Origin: Melioribacter sp.
GTDB taxonomy: Bacteria; Bacteroidota; Ignavibacteria; Ignavibacteriales; Melioribacteraceae
DNA: 17,294 nt
Assembly (NCBI GenBank): GCA_016841125.1
Contig: JAENZU010000017.1
Coordinates: forward strand, 1-17,294
Direction of reading: 5' to 3'
Made by a program: the position numbers and the translations under genes. The notes under the pieces are model-generated. The model was not told where the DNA came from. It saw only the letters and a list, made by a program, of their open reading frames with translations, and did no database searches. This document shows positions 9,101-14,872 of this stretch, in pieces (positions within the stretch are counted from its first letter, which is position 1; every line of letters starts with the position of its first letter).

Positions 9101-9877
9101 ATGGATATTAAAAAACTTAATGATGTGCTTTCGGAATTGATAGATCAAAATGATGTAAAGTTAGCGGCTATTGATCAAACTGTTACTCTATCGAGGAGAA
9201 ATAATTATCATCATAATTCACTTTTCTTTTTGATGTGGCTGGTTGTCACAAAAACAAAATCATTATTCGAAGATGTAAAAGACCCTGAAAGTCTCATCGA
9301 TAAACTTCTACTAGCAACACCTGTTAGAAAAGTACTGACGAACATGGGAAGGGGAGAAATCGATATTCGTCATGAAATCACTTTCCTTAATGTGTTACTC
9401 GATTACAAAACGGGACTGCTCGATGTTTCTAAAGAGGTAAAGAAATTTGATAAAATAAAAGAAAAGGAAGATCTAAATTTTGCGGAGTTTGCGGTTGCTC
9501 AAAAGTCGGGATCTCTGCTTAACTTTTTAACAGACGAATATGTGAAAACATTTCTTGGTGTAAACTATTTTGAAGGTGTTTGGTATTTCAGTAAAGAGAA
9601 TTTTATTGAAGTGATCAACTGGCTTTTTACTCTAACAATTTTAGAATACATCTCTGGTAGGGAAGATACTTTACCTGAACAGAAACAGATCAAAACAAAA
9701 ATGGAAAAAGTGAAATCCGAAAAGAAGAGTGAGAACAAAGAATTACATACCCTGATAAAGCAGACTTATATATTTGTTAATCATATTAAGGAGTTGGCCA
9801 AAAATTCGGGATATAAACTCGAATCGCTTAAGTCAAATTTTATTTTGAAAGCTGGAACAGAAGAGATTTCTAAATAA
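6137..9877 (+). CDS. Very large GH13 alpha-amylase-family glycoside hydrolase with unassigned N- and C-terminal extensions
   Basis: An alpha-glucan-active enzyme, probably cytoplasmic because no signal peptide is seen; the exact reaction cannot be read from sequence. Of 1246 aa, residues 1-270 match nothing I recognise, and a six-glycine run (273-278) links to the catalytic barrel (about 300-770). GH13 conserved regions: I, DMVPNH (436-441); II, RFDAAM (554-559) with nucleophile Asp556; III, LLAEAFW (618-624) with acid/base Glu621; IV, a probable NPDE (680-683) in which Asp682 stands where the transition-state Asp belongs but the usual NHD His is Pro681. LWLIGIWERSAASKRIK and ASAYSLYDY are also characteristic. 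A beta-rich domain C follows (to about 885), then a helical, charged tail (about 890-1246). The start is one of two adjacent ATGs (6137, 6140), after GTAAGG. It stands alone, divergent from mutS and convergent with the TetR gene. Hydrolase versus transferase activity is open. Confidence 0.88.
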   Translation: MMNLFELKSIYGQTKFDSNHPKFEFHIAADLRKKYEIESELFSITGNVVFANFAVVRAFVQKINSKRPIEKYLRIGEVNAIGLLDEIYHFLLREYEVNENPGVIKRAHEALSKSLGEEKLNKLFFEFIELFPPSEVYKGKLSSFDYLNSFTEDRSNIEITLEEMILLYFANFNPAAKNSKELFDDNYFINKEVYHKVISELEKFFSKEKTFGPDNQDVFTFLKTPILTNPDDLESQLDFIRVKWKVLITDKFSTRILTGKDLMKEDIRFDTFGGGGGGAPTVVPSYKGSVEDADKFAIGKSGHKYVLDSYLDYEEPEQFTPDIDWMPQVIVIAKNTYVWLDQLSKKYGRHIHRLDQVPDEELVQLRRWNFTGLWLIGIWERSAASKRIKHIMGNIDAVASAYSLYDYKIAEELGGEEAYADLNRRAKEKGLRLASDMVPNHTGIYSDWVINHPEYFIQSSYSPFPNYRFTGENLSHDPNIEIRIEEGYYKHSDAAVVFQRIDKRSGEVSYIYHGNDGTNMPWNDTAQLDLLKKEVREAVIQKIFEVARRFSIIRFDAAMTLTKRHFSRLWYPQPGSGGDIPSRADHAMTREEFDNWFPEEFWREVVDRINNELPDTLLLAEAFWLMEGYFVRSLGMHRVYNSAFMNMLMNEENEKYRDLISNTLEFEPEILKRYVNFMSNPDEETSIKQFGTGDKYFGVASLMVTLPGLPMFAHGQIEGFSEKYGMEYKRAYYNETPLGWLIERHQKEIFPLMRKRYIFSQVQNFWFYDFIDDYGNLNENIFAYSNSSNTEHALVFYNNKYESTGGKIYQSTPKLVSKEGDSNKVTATKSFTEALGIQNSSRHFYTFKEHFSDLEFIVSGENFVKKGFRVNLNGFECKIFMGFKEVFDQSGEYARLASNLGESGVASLDRALAELNLHPVHSAFENMFDDKILKIFTENLILEGETEKEDENFKFISNRYNYFLNEVRKHYTLKTKTADMTSDFIKNTMDIKKLNDVLSELIDQNDVKLAAIDQTVTLSRRNNYHHNSLFFLMWLVVTKTKSLFEDVKDPESLIDKLLLATPVRKVLTNMGRGEIDIRHEITFLNVLLDYKTGLLDVSKEVKKFDKIKEKEDLNFAEFAVAQKSGSLLNFLTDEYVKTFLGVNYFEGVWYFSKENFIEVINWLFTLTILEYISGREDTLPEQKQIKTKMEKVKSEKKSENKELHTLIKQTYIFVNHIKELAKNSGYKLESLKSNFILKAGTEEISK

Positions 9878-9884
9878 AAAAAAG

Positions 9885-9924
9885 AAACGGCAAGGATTCA
9901 GTTTTAGATTAATACTTGCCGTTT
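9885..9924 (-). terminator. Intrinsic terminator of the TetR gene, possibly bidirectional
   Basis: A perfect 10-bp inverted repeat (AAACGGCAAG at 9885-9894, CTTGCCGTTT at 9915-9924) with a 20-nt loop lies between two convergent genes. On the minus strand the stem is followed by CTTTTTTTTATTTA, a proper U-tract, so it should stop the TetR transcript. On the plus strand it starts 8 nt after the GH13 stop codon but is followed only by ACATATT, so it is a weaker stop in that direction. Confidence 0.75.
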
Positions 9925-9946
9925 ACATATTACAGGGGTTTTCAAT

Positions 9947-10540
9947 TTATTTGGAATTGAGTATTCCGTGTTTTATTAAGGATTTAAAATTGGTTTTAAT
10001 TTTATCTAGCGGGAATTTATCGGGTTCCACAGCCCATTGATTAAGCAGATTTCTGATCGCCCCCAAAATAAAATGCCGGAAAATATCTACATCGATATTG
10101 CTGTAGATTGAACCGGACAGTTTCCCTTCTTCAACAATATCTCTACCCAAGTCTAAAAATTTATAATAATATCTACTGAATTGTATCATCTGGTCATTGA
10201 GCAATTGTGTTTGTTCGTTCACAAATACTTTTGCTAAATCAATATCGGCTGTAAAATGCTCAAAAAATAATTCAGTCATTTGCTCTATCTTTTGAGGAGA
10301 ATCAATCGATGTATCTAGTGAAATGGACTTAAACTCGTTGTATAATTTCTTCCATAATTCTTCAAAGATTTGCAGTAAAATATCTTCTTTATTTTTGAAG
10401 TAAACATACACGCTGCCGGTAGCTACATTTGCTTCTTCGGCAATTGACGCAACTTTCGATTTATGGTAGCCTACTTTTGCAAATATCCTTGTAGATGCAA
10501 GAAGAATATCGTTTCTTTTATCGCCTTCTTTTATTCTCAT
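9947..10540 (-). CDS. TetR family transcriptional regulator, FadR-like
   Basis: DNA-binding ligand-responsive repressor of 197 aa. The N-terminal helix-turn-helix is canonical: DILLASTRIFAKVGYHKSK, SIAEEANVATGSVYVYFKNKEDIL. The GYHKSKVASIA and YFKNKEDILLQIF blocks and the C-terminal half resemble Bacillus FadR (YsiA), which responds to long-chain acyl-CoA; that ligand is only a suggestion here, as no fatty-acid gene is nearby. I start at the ATG at 10540; an upstream in-frame TTG (10552) would add four residues and overlap the probable transcription start. A promoter and an inverted repeat lie directly upstream, suggesting autoregulation. It is a single gene, convergent with the GH13 gene and with terminators on both sides. 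Confidence 0.88.
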   Translation of the reverse strand: MRIKEGDKRNDILLASTRIFAKVGYHKSKVASIAEEANVATGSVYVYFKNKEDILLQIFEELWKKLYNEFKSISLDTSIDSPQKIEQMTELFFEHFTADIDLAKVFVNEQTQLLNDQMIQFSRYYYKFLDLGRDIVEEGKLSGSIYSNIDVDIFRHFILGAIRNLLNQWAVEPDKFPLDKIKTNFKSLIKHGILNSK

Positions 10541-10553
10541 AATTGAAATCAAA

Positions 10554-10574
10554 TGAATAATGAATCACTATTCA
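10554..10574 (-). promoter_or_regulatory. Candidate TetR operator (inverted repeat)
   Basis: TGAATA - 9 nt - TATTCA is a perfect 6-bp dyad 13 nt upstream of the TetR ATG. It touches the downstream edge of the -7 box, where a bound repressor would block initiation. The outer TGAAT/ATTCA half-sites resemble those recalled for the Bacillus FadR box, although the spacing here is about 3 nt longer. A second, weaker dyad, ATTGT-TATTT-ACAAT (10590-10604), lies between the promoter elements. Confidence 0.4.
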
Positions 10575-10604
10575 AAATTAAAAAAAACGATTGTTATTTA
10601 CAAT
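10573..10604 (-). promoter_or_regulatory. Candidate Bacteroidota-type promoter of the TetR gene
   Basis: On the minus strand TAATTTTG (10573-10580) is an exact match to TAnnTTTG, with ATTG (10601-10604) 20 nt upstream as the -33 element, one mismatch from TTTG. The operator-like dyad lies immediately downstream. Confidence 0.45.
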
Positions 10605-10657
10605 AACCGAAAGTGTAATTATTAGTCTCTTATTGGCGGGTTAATTCTTTAAAAAGA

Positions 10658-10685
10658 AAAACCCCCAAGAAATCTTGAGGGTTTT
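10658..10685 (-). terminator. Intrinsic terminator after nfnB
   Basis: On the minus strand AAAACCCTCAAG pairs with CTTGGGGGTTTT across a 4-nt loop, with one G-U pair, and runs into TTTTCTTTTT. It lies 24 nt beyond the nfnB stop. The plus-strand copy is also followed by T-rich sequence, so it may work both ways. Confidence 0.8.
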
Positions 10686-10709
10686 AATTTTAGAAAAAAG
10701 AGGGATGAG

Positions 10710-12227
10710 CTAATTACGTTTCGCTTCTTTTTCAATATCTTCTGCAAGGACCTGATTTATTGAATTGGCAGCTCTTCTTCCTTCACCCATTGCAAGGATT
10801 ACAGTAACCGCACCAAGCACAATATCGCCGCCGGCATAAATTCTATCCACGGTGGTTTTTTGATTTTCGTCAACCTTAATATTTCCCCATTTGTTTACTT
10901 CAAGTTCAGGGGTAGTTTGACTTATCAGCGGATTACTGCCGTTCCCAATTGCTACAATAACGGTGTCAACATCTATTGTAAACTCACTCCCGGGAATCAC
11001 GACCGGGCGGCGTCTGCCTGAATCGTCAGGCTCACCCAATTCGTAACGGAGACATTCCATTGCTTTAACTCTTCCTTTTTCATCGCCGAAAATACGTTTG
11101 GCATTCTGCAGAAAATGGAATTCGATGCCTTCTTCCTTTGCGTGTCCGACTTCCTCAACACGTGCCGGCATTTCTTTTTCGGTTCTGCGGTAAACAACAT
11201 ATACTTTTTCGGCGCCTAAACGGACAGCCATTCTGGCAGCATCCATCGCAACGTTTCCGCCGCCCAGAACTGCTACACGTTTCGAATTATAAATCGGAGT
11301 ATCAGCTTTGCCTTTATCGAAGGCACGCATAAGATTTGCGCGGGTTAAATATTCATTTGCGGAAAATACGCCTACTAAATTTTCACCGTCAATTTTCATG
11401 AACATCGGGAGTCCGGCACCTGTACCGACGAATACTGCATCATAGCCGTCTTTGTTCAGTAAGTCCATTAATTTCCGGGTTCTTCCTACAACAAAATTAG
11501 TTTTGAATTCAACACCAATTTTGCGGAGTGTATCAATTTCCTGATCGATAATTTCATTCGGCAGACGGAATTCCGGAATGCCGTAACGCATAACCCCGCC
11601 CAATTTATGGAAAGCTTCAAAAATAGTTACATGATGACCTTCGCGTCTCACGTCAGCTGCAACAACCAGTCCGGCAGGGCCGCTGCCGACTATTGCTACT
11701 TTTTTACCGGTTTCAGGTTTTACTTCAGGGAGTTTGATGTTTCCGGTTGCACGTTCCCAATCGGCTACGAATCTTTCTAATCTGCCGATTGCAACAGCTT
11801 TGTCCACATCTTTTAAAGCTTTACCCACAGTACAATTTTGCTGACATTGAACTTCCTGCGGACAAACTCTTCCGCAGATAGAAGGCAGCAGACTTACTTT
11901 TTTAATTTCATCGGCAGCCGACTGCATATCTCCATCAGCTATGTGTTTGATGAATCCGGGGATATCTATTAAAACCGGGCAATCTGCAACGCATGTTTTT
12001 TTCACACATTGGAGGCATCGCATTGCTTCAAGTTTTGCTTCTTCCATTGTGTATCCCATCGATACTTCATCAAGATTATGCCTACGTGCAAATTCATCCT
12101 GTTCGGGCATAAGCTGCGCAGGAATTTTCATTCTGTCTTTTGTTTTTAAGGGTTCTTCTCTATTTATCAAATCTTCCAATAGAAGTTTTGCTTTTTCGTT
12201 GATTTCTTCTTTTGTCATATGACTCAT
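10710..12227 (-). CDS. nfnB: NADH-dependent ferredoxin:NADP+ oxidoreductase large subunit NfnB (glutamate-synthase-small-chain-like)
   Basis: Large subunit of the flavin-based bifurcating NfnAB complex, which couples NADP+ reduction to oxidation of NADH and reduced ferredoxin, reversibly. At 505 aa it has eight cysteines for two [4Fe-4S] clusters (Cys71, 74, 79, 83 and Cys118, 122, 128, 132), the FAD motif GSGPAG (181-186), and a second Rossmann motif GGGNVA (322-327) followed by YRR (346-348), which suits the NADPH 2'-phosphate. FAD is closed off by AGGDIVLGAVTVILAMGEG (465-483). Automatic annotation often calls this family glutamate synthase beta chain or sulfide dehydrogenase alpha, but the adjacent PyrK-like partner and absence of a gltB-type large subunit favour Nfn. 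It overlaps nfnA by 4 bp (ATGA), so the two are translationally coupled. The Met at residue 4 is an alternative start. Confidence 0.88.
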   Translation of the reverse strand: MSHMTKEEINEKAKLLLEDLINREEPLKTKDRMKIPAQLMPEQDEFARRHNLDEVSMGYTMEEAKLEAMRCLQCVKKTCVADCPVLIDIPGFIKHIADGDMQSAADEIKKVSLLPSICGRVCPQEVQCQQNCTVGKALKDVDKAVAIGRLERFVADWERATGNIKLPEVKPETGKKVAIVGSGPAGLVVAADVRREGHHVTIFEAFHKLGGVMRYGIPEFRLPNEIIDQEIDTLRKIGVEFKTNFVVGRTRKLMDLLNKDGYDAVFVGTGAGLPMFMKIDGENLVGVFSANEYLTRANLMRAFDKGKADTPIYNSKRVAVLGGGNVAMDAARMAVRLGAEKVYVVYRRTEKEMPARVEEVGHAKEEGIEFHFLQNAKRIFGDEKGRVKAMECLRYELGEPDDSGRRRPVVIPGSEFTIDVDTVIVAIGNGSNPLISQTTPELEVNKWGNIKVDENQKTTVDRIYAGGDIVLGAVTVILAMGEGRRAANSINQVLAEDIEKEAKRN

Positions 12228-13078
12228 TGTGCAGCCTCCAGATCTTTTACTTGCTTGTCGAGTTCGCAGTCGTGTGAAGTAGTTTCAATATCGCGGTATG
12301 AATTCAAACGTGAGATCATGTTATCGAAATCAACTTGGTGTCCGTCGAATTCGGGTCCGTCAACACAAACGAATTTTATGTCGTCGCCCACGTTCACACG
12401 GCATCCGCCGCACATTCCTGTTCCGTCAACCATAATTGTGTTCAAGGAAACCAATGTGTGAACATCATATGGTCTTGTTGTTTCGGCACAGAATTTCATC
12501 ATAACTGGAGGGCCGATTGCAATTGCCATATCCGGCTTTGGAGTCAGTTCGCATAGCTCTTTCAATGGTTCCGTAACCAATGCCTTTCTGCCGTAGGAAC
12601 CATCATCAGTGCAGACAATAAATTCATCGGCAATCTTTTTCATTTCATCTTCCAGAATAAGGAGATCTTTATTTCTTGCGCCAATTATGATAGTTACTTT
12701 GTTCCCGGCTTGCTTCATTGCCTGCGCAATCGGGTGAAGCGGAGCCACTCCGATACCGCCGCCAACGCAAACTACCGTGCCGAAGTTATCGATATGAGTA
12801 GGTTTACCGAGAGGACCCACGAGCACCGGAATTTCATCCCCTTCATTTAATGCGGCAAGTAATGTTGTTGACTTACCAACAACCTGAAATATTATTGTAA
12901 TTGAACCTTCTTCGATGTCGGCATCGGCAATAGTGAGAGGAATGCGTTCACCCAAGTCTTCATTTACTTGAAGGATAATGAATTGTCCTGCTTGTCGTTC
13001 TTCTGCGATCAGTGGCGCATCCAAGCGCATAAGATATACACTCTCAGAAAGTTTTTTCTTGTGGAGAATTTTACTCAT
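12224..13078 (-). CDS. nfnA: NADH-dependent ferredoxin:NADP+ oxidoreductase small subunit NfnA (FNR/PyrK-like)
   Basis: Small subunit of NfnAB, holding the FAD that takes electrons from NADH and a [2Fe-2S] cluster. At 284 aa it has the FNR-type FAD motif ERIPLTI (44-50), the nucleotide-binding GGGIGVAP (106-113), and the C-terminal cluster segment VDGTGMCGGC...VCVDG. Asp218, Cys223, Cys226 and Cys238 fit the Asp-plus-three-Cys ligation I recall for Nfn, and GPEFDGHQVDF is typical of the family. An AAGG lies about 8 nt before the ATG at 13078. It is the first gene of the two-gene operon and overlaps nfnB by 4 bp. A related family member is sulfide dehydrogenase SudB; sequence alone cannot exclude sulfur or polysulfide activity. 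Confidence 0.88.
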   Translation of the reverse strand: MSKILHKKKLSESVYLMRLDAPLIAEERQAGQFIILQVNEDLGERIPLTIADADIEEGSITIIFQVVGKSTTLLAALNEGDEIPVLVGPLGKPTHIDNFGTVVCVGGGIGVAPLHPIAQAMKQAGNKVTIIIGARNKDLLILEDEMKKIADEFIVCTDDGSYGRKALVTEPLKELCELTPKPDMAIAIGPPVMMKFCAETTRPYDVHTLVSLNTIMVDGTGMCGGCRVNVGDDIKFVCVDGPEFDGHQVDFDNMISRLNSYRDIETTSHDCELDKQVKDLEAAQ

Positions 13079-13380
13079 GTTGCTGGCCTTGCATTTTTTG
13101 TTTTCAAATTTTTCTCTCTCATAAATAAGATATTATGGAGATTAACATCTGAAAAATATTAAATCTTATTCTTTTAACAAACCCAAATAATTAGAAAAAT
13201 AAAAAAATATTTGCCACGAATTTCACGAATTGGCACAAATGAAAAATCATTAATGAATCATTTTTATTTTGGAAGAAAAATATAAATCAGCCGCGAAGTC
13301 TTATTATCGGATCAGCCCGTATTGTTTGAAAATTAAAATTTCAATATCTTTAATCAATGTTTAATTGGGTGAGGCAAATA
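13079..13380. other. Non-coding stretch between nfnA and the T9SS-cargo gene
   Basis: A very AT-rich 302-bp region between divergent genes. It should hold the nfnAB promoter and the promoter for the secreted-protein gene, but I could not find an exact TAnnTTTG box for either. The only clear structure is the CACGAATT repeat at 13213-13240. No RNA gene or other ORF is seen. Confidence 0.6.
13213..13240 (+). repeat. CACGAATT-type dispersed repeat, copy 1
   Basis: About three degenerate CACGAATT units at a 9-10 bp period (CCACGAATTT, CACGAATTGG, CACAAAT). It matches the copy at 14693-14720 in 25 of 28 positions and in the same orientation, so the pair brackets the secreted-protein gene. Confidence 0.75.
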
Positions 13381-13455
13381 ATGAAGTGGTTTTTTTCATT
13401 ATTCTTGTTGTCCTTTAGTTACTCAAAGAACTGTGTAAACGGTATACGAAAATGA
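13381..13455 (+). CDS. 24-codon leader ORF with signal-peptide-like sequence
   Basis: Starts at ATG 13381 after a good ribosome site (GGTGAGG, about 6 nt upstream) and encodes MKWFFSLFLLSFSYSK followed by eight more residues. Its TGA (13453-13455) overlaps the ATG of the next gene (13452) as ATGA. The downstream gene has no Shine-Dalgarno of its own, so ribosomes probably reach it by re-initiation after this leader. The peptide has a basic/aromatic start and a hydrophobic core like an export signal. It could be a true leader peptide, or the 5' remnant of a secreted gene shifted out of frame (there is a run of seven T at 13390-13396). Confidence 0.45.
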   Translation: MKWFFSLFLLSFSYSKNCVNGIRK

Positions 13456-14684
13456 AAACATTAAAAAAGATCTTTGCTTTTATGTTGTTGTTATACATAC
13501 CGGCATTATCGCAGGATTGGCCCACAGCGCCCGAAGTTTGGAGTGAACCGGTTTTATTGGACTCTGTTTTTAATGTACCTTACAAGTGGTTGCAATCCCC
13601 ATCGCTAACTAAAAATTTAGATACTGTTTACTTAGATATGGGTGAAGGGATTTATTGCTATATAAAGTTAAACGGAAAATGGCAGGATCCAGTAAAATTG
13701 AATTCATATATTAATCCAGGCGGTGTTGCTACAAGATACCCATCTATCAGCAAAGATGGGAAAAGACTTTACTTTTCGGGATGGGGTGGATTCGGAGGAT
13801 GGGATTTATGGTATTCAGATTGGGATGATTCGACAAATGACTGGTCAATAGGAATTAACATGGGTCCTGTCATTAACTCAGAATCTAATGATCTCTATCT
13901 TTATGAAGTGAGTAAAGATACAGTTTATGTAACTCAATCAAATCGTCATCCCAACCTATATATAATTGATGATTTTAGCGGCGACTGGGTAAAAGCGGAC
14001 AGTTTCTGGTATCACCCGATAGGCGGGGCAGAGATGTATGGATTGAGTTTGACGGAAAACAAGAAAAAAATGTATTTCGGAAAGAGGAGGTGGGAAGATG
14101 AGTGGGCGATTGATTTATGTGTAACTTATTGGGATACATCAGAGAATTACTGGGGCGATGTTTTTTATCTTAATATTAATACCAAAACCATCCCATGGCA
14201 AAATACAACCAAGCGTGGGGGAGAATTCTACCCATGGATATCCCGGAATGGTAAATTTATGGTCTTTTGCTCTAACAGGAATGCGCCCGTGCATCCAGAT
14301 AGCGCAGATAATACTACAAACCTGTTTATTTCTTATATGTTAATTGACGAAAACGGGGATACAGTAACAACCGTTGATAATAATATCTCACAAATAACAA
14401 ATTCCTTTTCCTTGCAACAAAACTACCCTAATCCTTTTAATCCAAAGACAAAAATTAAGTTAGTTATCCCTAACGTAGAGACGGGGCATGCCCCGTCTTT
14501 ACAAACGAAACTTACTGTGTTTGACATGCTCGGCAGAGAAGTTGCAACATTGATCAACAAACCGCTGTCTGCAGGTGCATACGAAGTTGAATTTGACGGA
14601 TCAAATCTTTCCAGCGGTGTTTATTATTACCGGATACGCACAAGTGATTTTATTAAAACAAAGAAAATGATATTGCTTCGTTAA
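13452..14684 (+). CDS. Secreted protein with WD40-like (PD40) repeats and a C-terminal T9SS sorting domain
   Basis: A 410-aa exported protein of unknown role. Residues 1-20 are a signal peptide (MKTLKKIF, hydrophobic core, PALS before Gln21). The body has beta-propeller-like repeats of the PD40/TolB type: YPSISKDGKRLYFSGWGG (96-113), YGLSLTENKKKMYFG (196-210) and YPWISRNGKFMVFCSNR (260-276). The C-terminal domain (about 318-410) is a type A T9SS sorting signal: FSLQQNYPNPFNPKTKI, then LTVFDMLGREVATL, LSSGVYYYRI and a basic end (KTKKMILLR). So the protein should cross the outer membrane by type IX secretion and be released or anchored at the surface. Residues 342-350 (VETGHAPSL) are encoded by a palindromic repeat lying in a loop of this domain. 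The gene is bracketed by CACGAATT repeats and coupled to an upstream leader ORF. Confidence 0.85.
   Translation: MKTLKKIFAFMLLLYIPALSQDWPTAPEVWSEPVLLDSVFNVPYKWLQSPSLTKNLDTVYLDMGEGIYCYIKLNGKWQDPVKLNSYINPGGVATRYPSISKDGKRLYFSGWGGFGGWDLWYSDWDDSTNDWSIGINMGPVINSESNDLYLYEVSKDTVYVTQSNRHPNLYIIDDFSGDWVKADSFWYHPIGGAEMYGLSLTENKKKMYFGKRRWEDEWAIDLCVTYWDTSENYWGDVFYLNINTKTIPWQNTTKRGGEFYPWISRNGKFMVFCSNRNAPVHPDSADNTTNLFISYMLIDENGDTVTTVDNNISQITNSFSLQQNYPNPFNPKTKIKLVIPNVETGHAPSLQTKLTVFDMLGREVATLINKPLSAGAYEVEFDGSNLSSGVYYYRIRTSDFIKTKKMILLR
14475..14502 (+). repeat. 28-bp palindromic repeat inside a coding sequence
   Basis: The core AGACGGGGCATGCCCCGTCT (14479-14498) is a perfect 20-bp palindrome centred on GCATGC; GTAG and TTAC on its flanks extend it to 28 bp with one mismatch. 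It is far more GC-rich than its surroundings and is read in frame as VETGHAPSL. Palindromes of the form GTAGAGACG...CGTCTCTAC are recalled as dispersed repeats in other bacteria, so this looks like an inserted repeat unit. Confidence 0.8.
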
Positions 14685-14691
14685 AAATATT

Positions 14692-14754
14692 AGCCACAAA
14701 TTTCACGAATTGACACGAATTGAAAATTATTGAAAATTGGTGCAATTAGTGGCT
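14692..14754. repeat. CACGAATT-type repeat, copy 2, within a larger imperfect hairpin
   Basis: Positions 14693-14720 match the repeat at 13213-13240 in 25 of 28 bases. In this copy the left end (14692-14711, AGCCACAAATTTCACGAATT) is mirrored at 14735-14754 with 17 of 20 complementary bases, so the 63-bp unit can fold into a long hairpin beginning 8 nt after the stop codon. It may also terminate transcription of the secreted-protein gene, although no strong T-run follows. Confidence 0.72.
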
Positions 14755-14872
14755 TCCCATTCTTTATTTTTCCATTTATAAAACAAAGTTTACTTTTTGT
14801 TAAAATCTTTTTTAACTTGGACATCGAAACTTAAATTCAAATCACTATTCTTAACTAAATAGGAGAGATGTT

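Noticed and set aside
10542..10552. TTG start for the TetR regulator
   Set aside because: It overlaps the probable transcription start and operator; the ATG four codons downstream is the simpler start, though the TTG cannot be excluded.
10710..12227. Glutamate synthase small subunit
   Set aside because: There is no large gltB-type partner; the 4-bp-coupled PyrK-like small subunit with the Asp/Cys3 [2Fe-2S] segment fits NfnAB better.
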